In this document: positions 6,421-9,574 of the stretch, piece by piece
Layout: each line of letters opens with the position of its first letter
Numbering within the stretch: the stretch's first letter is position 1
Assembly (NCBI GenBank): GCA_934590135.1
Contig: CAKTOT010000088.1
Span: 1-9,574 of the forward strand
DNA: 9,574 bases
DNA from: an uncultured Muribaculaceae bacterium
Lineage (GTDB): Bacteria; Bacteroidota; Bacteroidia; Bacteroidales; Muribaculaceae
Reading direction: 5' to 3'
Notes under the pieces: generated by a model
Told to the model about the DNA's origin: nothing
What the model saw: only the letters and a program-made list of their open reading frames with translations
Databases searched by the model: none
Translations under genes and position numbers: made by a program

Positions 6421-7284
6421 ATGAATACCGTTAAGGAAATACGCGAAGGCATTGTCCGCACTCTGGCGCCGCACGTCGGCAAAGGGGAGGCGGAAGCTAT
6501 GGCACGCGTCATCCTCGAAGATGTCGCCGGGATATCGCGCACCGATGCCATTATCAACCCGGGACGCGTACTCGAAGACGCTACGGCGGCACGTATCAAC
6601 GCCATAGTCGGGCGCGTGGCCGCCGGCGAGCCGCTACAATATGTCCTGGGCGAGGCCGTATTTATGGGTATGCGCCTGCACGTGACGCCGCACACCCTGA
6701 TACCGCGCCCCGAAACCGCCGGACTGGTGGATCTAATCACAGACAGCTATTCAGATGCCAAAGACTTGCAAATCCTTGACATCGGCACCGGAAGCGGATG
6801 TATCGCCATAGCCTTGGCTCGTGCCCTGCCCTATTGTGCCGTCACAGCCGCCGATATCAGCGCGGAAGCCCTCGCCGTGACCTCGGACAACGCCTCGGCT
6901 CTCGGCGCATCCAATGTCAAATGTGTCAGATTGGATGCTCTGCATCTTCCGACTCCGGCAGCTCCACTATACGACATCATCGTCAGCAATCCTCCATACG
7001 TCACCGAATCCGAAAAAATGGATATGGACCGCCGCGTGCTGGACTACGAGCCGCCTACGGCACTATTTGTCCCCAATGACGACCCATTGCGCTTCTATCG
7101 CGCTATTGCCGTCTATGCCCAATCGGCACTACACTCAGGCGGCTCGCTGTATTTCGAAATCAATCCCCTGTATGCCACCGAGATGGAGCAAATGCTGCGC
7201 GCACTTGCCTTCGAAGATGTGGACATCCGCCGTGATTACAGGGGCAAAAAACGCTATGCCCTATGCCGCTGTCCCGAAAAATAG
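6421..7284 (+). CDS. prmC: Peptide chain release factor N5-glutamine methyltransferase
   Basis: PrmC (HemK) transfers a methyl group from S-adenosylmethionine to the Gln of the GGQ motif in release factors RF1/RF2, in the cytoplasm. The 287-residue protein has the N-terminal helical domain (about 1-85, with GEPLQYVLGEAVFMG at 69-83), the linker TLIPRPET (92-99), the SAM-binding motif DIGTGSGCIAIALA (120-133), a D145 at the end of strand 2 as expected for ribose binding, and the catalytic NPPY (190-193) followed by DYEPPTALF (208-216), all diagnostic of PrmC. I chose ATG 6421 because the 26 residues before the next Met fit the family's N-terminal domain. A GTG at 6394 would lie upstream of the -7 box. 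An internal ATG at 6499 is preceded by GGGGAGG (6484-6490), but would cut the N-terminal domain. recX overlaps the 3' end by 22 bases. Confidence 0.95.
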   Translation: MNTVKEIREGIVRTLAPHVGKGEAEAMARVILEDVAGISRTDAIINPGRVLEDATAARINAIVGRVAAGEPLQYVLGEAVFMGMRLHVTPHTLIPRPETAGLVDLITDSYSDAKDLQILDIGTGSGCIAIALARALPYCAVTAADISAEALAVTSDNASALGASNVKCVRLDALHLPTPAAPLYDIIVSNPPYVTESEKMDMDRRVLDYEPPTALFVPNDDPLRFYRAIAVYAQSALHSGGSLYFEINPLYATEMEQMLRALAFEDVDIRRDYRGKKRYALCRCPEK

Positions 7285-7757
7285 TCACTCCCGAAAAAGC
7301 CCTGAACCGCCTTGAGGAGCTATGCGTCCGAGGCGAACGTTGTGAAAGCGAATTGCGCACAAAGTTGCGTACATGGCAAATCGCCCCGGCCGATGCCGAT
7401 AGTATCATTGATAGTCTGCGACAACATCGTTTTTTTGACGATGCACGCTTTGCCTATGCCTTCGTAATGGACAAGGTGCGCTTTGCACGCTGGGGACGCA
7501 TCAAAATATCTATGGCGCTGCGTGCCAAGCGCATAGATCGCGATATCATAGCCGACGCCTTGGCCGAAATCGATGAACACGCCTACACCGAGGCCTTGGA
7601 AGCCGTCATCGCCGCCGCCGTCCGTCGCATAGGCGATGACGCAGCGCATACCTACGAAGGACGCACCCGCGTATTTCGCGCCGCCGTCAGCCGTGGTTTC
7701 GAAAGCGATTTCGCAGCCTCGACCATACGCCGACTCTTAGCTGACAGGCGCGACTGA
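7263..7757 (+). CDS. recX: RecX-family regulator of RecA
   Basis: RecX binds RecA filaments and limits strand exchange and SOS activity. The 164-residue protein is made of three-helix repeats. Key family-like segments are ALNRLEELCVRGERCESELRTKL (residues 13-35), the 'IIDSLRQHRFFDDARFAYAFVMDKVR' helices (48-73), where family members have 'L...+ +DD.RFA..+...R', and 'WGRIKISMALRAKRIDRDIIADAL' (76-99), matching 'G...I...L...G+......'. The C-terminal third (KxxGF-like, here SRGFESD before the end) also fits. The ATG at 7263 lies inside prmC, so the two genes overlap by 22 bases and are very likely co-transcribed. It ends 20 bases before the end of the convergent ogt gene. The assignment is confident; regulation beyond the prmC promoter is not visible. 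Confidence 0.92.
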   Translation: MPLSRKIVTPEKALNRLEELCVRGERCESELRTKLRTWQIAPADADSIIDSLRQHRFFDDARFAYAFVMDKVRFARWGRIKISMALRAKRIDRDIIADALAEIDEHAYTEALEAVIAAAVRRIGDDAAHTYEGRTRVFRAAVSRGFESDFAASTIRRLLADRRD

Positions 7758-7758
7758 A

Positions 7759-7772
7759 TCCGGTTGGCCGGA
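7759..7772. terminator. Small hairpin between convergent recX and ogt
   Basis: TCCGG and CCGGA (5-base arms) flank TTGG in the 20-base gap between the two stop codons. On the plus strand it is followed by an A/T-rich run (AATTATTATATTT). It could be a weak terminator for recX, and by position for ogt on the other strand, but the stem is short and there is no T-run proper. Confidence 0.35.
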
Positions 7773-7777
7773 AATTA

Positions 7778-8296
7778 TTATATTTGACCCATATTGGATG
7801 CCTCGAGCTTCAGTAGCATCGCCTTGGCCGCAAGTCCGCCGGCAAATCCGGTGAGCGACCCGTTGATGCCTATCACTCGATGGCACGGAACAATGACGGA
7901 TATCGGATTGGCTCCGACAGCAGCGGCTACGGCCTGAAATCCGCGAGAACATCCCGCAGCACGCGCCACGGCACCGTATGACATCGTTGTTCCGTATGGT
8001 ATCGTTGACAAGACATCCCACACACGATGTTGGAACGGCGTCCCTACGGCGTCCAGTTTCAAGTCAAAGGCCGTGCGCTTCGACGCAAAGTATTGGCCTA
8101 ACTGAGACACCACCTCGGCCATAGCCGCTGACTCCGGATCGGGGACTATCGGCCCGATGGCTGCAATAAGTTTGTGCATATTGCTGTCATAATGCCGGTT
8201 ATCAATCCAATCGCAAAGGCATAATGCACCGGTAGTACTATCAACACCGAGCATCAATTGGCCCGCAGGCGAGGTGTATTGACGTGTATACAGCAT
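7778..8296 (-). CDS. ogt: Methylated-DNA--protein-cysteine S-methyltransferase (O6-alkylguanine-DNA alkyltransferase)
   Basis: Ogt/AGT repairs O6-alkylguanine (and O4-alkylthymine) by moving the alkyl group onto its own active-site Cys, a one-turnover suicide reaction. The 172-residue length equals that of E. coli Ogt (171). The N-terminal domain (1-85) is a degenerate ferredoxin-like fold. The C-terminal domain has GTPFQHRVWDVLSTIPYGTTMSYGAVA (85-111), the DNA-binding helix with ARAAGCSRGFQAVAAAVGANP (111-131; the 'arginine finger' region at R118), and the active-site PCHRVIG (137-143) with C138 as the acceptor. GSLTGFAGGLAAK (146-158) follows as in all family members. No Ada N-terminal zinc domain is present, so it is not an Ada regulator. 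The ATG (8296-8294) shares a base with the stop of the small acidic gene upstream (TAATG), so translation is probably coupled. The family is confident; which paralogue name (ogt or ada-like) is a naming choice. Confidence 0.93.
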   Translation of the reverse strand: MLYTRQYTSPAGQLMLGVDSTTGALCLCDWIDNRHYDSNMHKLIAAIGPIVPDPESAAMAEVVSQLGQYFASKRTAFDLKLDAVGTPFQHRVWDVLSTIPYGTTMSYGAVARAAGCSRGFQAVAAAVGANPISVIVPCHRVIGINGSLTGFAGGLAAKAMLLKLEASNMGQI

Positions 8297-8553
8297 TAAT
8301 AATCGTCATCGTCAAAGAAATCGTCGGATGATGGGTCACAACCACCGTAACCGCCAATACCATCACTACGATCATTGCCATAGATACCCAAGTGGTCATG
8401 GTCCGAAGTGTGCCATGGTAAATCATCATCCACGTCGCCATGGTAACCTCCGCCTATGGGAGGAATAACACTATTGTCATCATGATGACATCCGCGGTCT
8501 CCGAACAGCCAGTCCAGGATGATCATATCTCTCAAAAAACTCCAAAGTGACAT
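8296..8553 (-). CDS. Small acidic Asp/His/Gly-rich protein of unknown function, coupled to ogt
   Basis: An 85-residue protein I cannot assign to a family. Residues 1-18 (MSLWSFLRDMIILDWLFG) are amphipathic to hydrophobic, too short and with R8/D9/D14 interrupting to be a sure signal peptide. The rest is low-complexity: 20-30 with C22, H23, H24, D25, D26; a Gly/Asp region with H38, H48, H52, H54; a GIGGYGG segment (65-71); C72; and an acidic tail ending DDFFDDDDY (77-85). Asp, His and Cys clusters could bind metal or cation, but that is inference. Its stop overlaps the ogt start by one base (TAATG), and a promoter box lies upstream, so the pair is probably an operon. The TAATG junction and consistent frame support a real gene; the repeated GAT/CAT/GGT codons leave some risk of a chance open frame. 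Confidence 0.65.
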   Translation of the reverse strand: MSLWSFLRDMIILDWLFGDRGCHHDDNSVIPPIGGGYHGDVDDDLPWHTSDHDHLGIYGNDRSDGIGGYGGCDPSSDDFFDDDDY

Positions 8554-8631
8554 ATTTGCTTTGATATTAGGTTTATACGTGCTTAAATTTTGGTTTTGCG
8601 GCCTACTAATTAGACCACGCCTTATTCACCG

Positions 8632-8663
8632 CAAATATACATATTTTCGGACACTTGCACAAT
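8632..8663 (-). promoter_or_regulatory. Promoter for the small acidic gene and ogt
   Basis: Minus-strand TATATTTG (8639-8632) matches the -7 consensus. ATTG (8663-8660), three of four bases of TTTG, lies exactly 20 bases upstream. Transcription would start near 8625, giving a leader of about 70 bases that would begin with the hairpin at 8600-8616. Confidence 0.5.
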
Positions 8664-8717
8664 AAGATCTTCAAACAAATTGACATAACATCTTCGTGCT
8701 CAGTCACATACAACATT

Positions 8718-8757
8718 GGCCGACATCCGAGAAAAAGGGCAACGTCGGACGTCGGTC
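8718..8757 (-). terminator. Long hairpin behind the TSCPD gene, candidate terminator
   Basis: Arms of 13 bases (8718-8730, 8745-8757) pair with one mismatch and one G-U, around a 14-base loop. It begins 30 bases after the TSCPD stop. The T-run on the minus strand lies in the loop (A-run 8732-8736) rather than after the stem. A shorter alternative stem (8740-8745 with 8749-8754, loop CGG) does precede that T-run and would be a classical though weak intrinsic terminator. Confidence 0.45.
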
Positions 8758-8786
8758 ATCTTCGAAGCACAAGGCTCGATAGAATA

Positions 8787-9047
8787 CTACTTTTGCGAAG
8801 CCAACGCCTCGTCTATGGCGCGAGACAACTGGTCCGGGCAACTTGTACCCTTGATGCCGCATTGTATGCCGTGAAGACGTCGCGAGACTTCGCGCGCATC
8901 CATGCCCTCGACCAGCGAAGACAAGCCGCTGAGATTGCCCATGCAGCCGCCAGTAAATTGCAAGTCATGTATGCGTCCGTCCTCGATTGCAAACTCGATA
9001 TTACGCGAACATGTGCCGTGCGGTGTATATATGAACTTCTGTTTCAT
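8787..9047 (-). CDS. Stand-alone TSCPD-domain protein (TIGR03905-like)
   Basis: The 86-residue protein carries the signature TSCPDQL (68-74) that names the TSCPD domain, also found at the C-terminus of class II (B12-dependent) ribonucleotide reductases. Other family features are GTCSRNIEF (11-19), FTGGCMGNLSGLSSLVEGM (31-49) and GIQCG (60-64). Four Cys (C13, C35, C63, C70) at conserved positions suggest metal binding or thiol chemistry, but no biochemical role is established that I know of. The length is normal for the stand-alone form. It starts at ATG 9047-9045. A strong terminator separates it from the tRNA upstream, so it should have its own promoter between 9048 and 9151; I found no good TAnnTTTG box there. 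Family assignment is strong; function is unknown. Confidence 0.9.
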   Translation of the reverse strand: MKQKFIYTPHGTCSRNIEFAIEDGRIHDLQFTGGCMGNLSGLSSLVEGMDAREVSRRLHGIQCGIKGTSCPDQLSRAIDEALASQK

Positions 9048-9151
9048 CTTGCTTTAGTATTTATATTTATCTCATTATTGACATTCGAACCCCATGATTC
9101 GTCGGGCACTCCACGAAGACCTAAGCATGGCTCACACCCACGTACCCGAAC

Positions 9152-9195
9152 AAAAAAAGGTCGCCGACGTGGGTGGGATGTGGGTGTCGACGACC
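9152..9195 (-). terminator. Strong intrinsic terminator of the tRNA-Leu transcript
   Basis: On the minus strand a 10-base stem (plus-strand arms 9186-9195 and 9159-9168, one G-U pair) closes a 17-base loop and is followed at once by seven T (A-run 9152-9158). This is a textbook rho-independent terminator, about 50 bases after the tRNA. A competing 9-base inverted repeat (CACCCACGT 9135-9143 with 9167-9175) overlaps it. Confidence 0.8.
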
Positions 9196-9197
9196 AT

Positions 9198-9226
9198 ATC
9201 GAAAGTGTCTCACGACACATTTCGAT
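9198..9226 (-). other. Stable hairpin with GNRA tetraloop between tRNA-Leu and the terminator
   Basis: Arms pair over 12 bases (9198-9209 with 9214-9226) with a single bulged base at 9219, closing a 4-base loop. Read on the minus strand the loop is GUGA, a GNRA tetraloop, so the RNA form is favoured on the same strand as the tRNA. It begins 19 bases after the tRNA 3' end. It may protect or guide processing of the tRNA precursor, or be a first terminator element. Confidence 0.55.
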
Positions 9227-9245
9227 TCAAGGATGATTTGAAGTG

Positions 9246-9330
9246 TGCTCGAAGTGGGACTCGAACCCACACAGCCGGTAATGGCCAAGGGATTTTAAGT
9301 CCCTCGTGTCTACCATTCCACCATTCGAGC
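9246..9330 (-). tRNA. tRNA-Leu, anticodon TAA
   Basis: The minus-strand 85-base gene folds as a class II tRNA. The 7-base acceptor stem is GCTCGAA/TTCGAGC with discriminator A (9246). The D-stem is GTG/CAC. The anticodon arm AGGGA-CTTAAAA-TCCCT places TAA at 34-36, reading UUA and by wobble UUG. A long variable arm with GCC/GGC pairing follows, as expected for Leu, and the T-arm is GTGGG-TTCGAGT-CCCAC. The 3' CCA is not encoded (CACTT follows), so it is added by the CCA-adding enzyme. It has its own promoter at 9370-9401 and terminator at 9152-9195. Confidence 0.96.
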
Positions 9331-9369
9331 GCATGTCAATGTACTGCCGTCCCTTTCGTTACGGCCTCG

Positions 9370-9401
9370 CAAAGGTAGGCATTTTATTCCACTCCACCAA
9401 A
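9370..9401 (-). promoter_or_regulatory. Promoter of tRNA-Leu
   Basis: Minus-strand TTTG (9401-9398), 20 bases, then TACCTTTG (9377-9370): a perfect match to the Bacteroidetes -33/-7 consensus. The start would be near 9363, leaving a leader of about 33 bases before the tRNA. The IS30 end lies only a few dozen bases upstream. Confidence 0.75.
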
Positions 9402-9423
9402 CGCCCTCTCACAAAAAAACGGC

Positions 9424-9574
9424 TTGTAGAGTCAAGTGGCAAGTGCAAAATTAATGAATCATTTTGTAGAACTCAACTTTTGGAGAGGAAAAGCCTGATT
9501 TTTTCTTAGGTCTATCGTTGATCAGATACTGGACTTTGTTCAGTTCTTGCTGTGATATCTTTCTGAAATCAGTG
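9424..9574 (-). mobile_element. IS30-family insertion sequence, right end (partial)
   Basis: The transposase stop is followed on the minus strand by a stretch with TTGCACTTGCCACTTGACTC (9448-9429), which looks like the terminal inverted-repeat region of Bacteroidetes IS30 elements. The exact boundary cannot be fixed because the other end and the target duplication are outside the window; 9424 is my estimate. Base composition here is more A/T-rich than the neighbouring genes. Confidence 0.55.
9451..9574 (-). CDS. IS30-family transposase, C-terminal 40 residues (cut by window edge)
   Basis: Minus-strand frame entering from the right edge and ending at TAA 9453-9451. The visible residues include KISQQELNKVQYLINDRPKK and SGFSSPKVEFY, which match the C-terminus of IS30-type DDE transposases (conserved 'LN.RPRK.LGF..P.E'). 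The rest of the catalytic domain lies outside the window, so intactness cannot be judged. The host tRNA promoter lies about 50 bases beyond its stop. Confidence 0.85.
   Translation of the reverse strand, partial: TDFRKISQQELNKVQYLINDRPKKKSGFSSPKVEFYKMIH

Larger units (their letters stand above)
8554..8786. other. Intergenic region, 233 bases
   Basis: Lies between the small acidic gene and the TSCPD gene, both on the minus strand. It contains the promoter for the acidic gene/ogt pair, a small hairpin near its predicted start (GGCCTA-N5-TAGACC, 8600-8616) and a large hairpin (8718-8757) behind the TSCPD gene. No small gene is evident. Confidence 0.5.

Noticed and set aside
6484..6501. Shine-Dalgarno-like GGGGAGG before an internal ATG in prmC
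   Set aside because: Starting there would remove 26 residues that fit the PrmC N-terminal domain, and Bacteroidetes rarely depend on Shine-Dalgarno sequences.

Overview
The window looks like a chromosomal segment of a gut-type Bacteroidales, probably Muribaculaceae or a close relative. The order-level call rests on repeated Bacteroidetes-type promoter elements (a -7 box TAnnTTTG, twice with a TTTG box exactly 20 bases upstream), little use of Shine-Dalgarno sequences, an IS30-type transposase end of the Bacteroidetes kind, and protein styles such as a TolC-first EmrAB operon, PrmC plus RecX, and a stand-alone TSCPD protein. The family-level placement is a guess from the roughly balanced base composition and protein style.

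Layout, left to right. Bases 1-763 (minus) hold the N-terminal 254 residues of a protein of unknown function that runs off the left edge. It has a Ser/Ala/Asp-rich N-terminus, a conserved-looking central block, and a perfect EF-hand-type calcium loop close to the edge. Bases 764-1008 are its regulatory region, with two Bacteroidetes promoters. Bases 1009-4924 (minus) are a tightly overlapped three-gene efflux operon in the order TolC-type outer-membrane channel, EmrA/HlyD-type adaptor, DHA2/EmrB-type MFS transporter; the junctions overlap by 4 bases and 1 base. Bases 4925-5395 form a 470-base divergent control region with several inverted repeats and promoter-like boxes. There is no local regulator gene.

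On the plus strand from 5396 lie a secreted aspartyl protease-like protein with two retropepsin-like lobes, then prmC (release-factor glutamine methyltransferase), then recX, which overlaps the end of prmC. Facing them on the minus strand are ogt (O6-alkylguanine-DNA alkyltransferase) and, upstream of it and joined through a TAATG overlap, a small Asp/His/Gly-rich protein of unknown function. Further right on the minus strand are a TSCPD-domain protein, a tRNA-Leu(TAA) with its own promoter and a strong intrinsic terminator, and the C-terminal end of an IS30-family transposase cut by the right edge.

Functionally the window is a mix: drug or toxic-compound export across both membranes, translation termination (PrmC), DNA repair and recombination control (Ogt, RecX), and a few unknowns. 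The best candidates for something undescribed are the EF-hand protein at the left edge, the small acidic/His-rich protein translationally coupled to ogt, the two-lobed secreted aspartyl protease, and the pair of RNA hairpins behind the tRNA. I see no phage, CRISPR or defence system.
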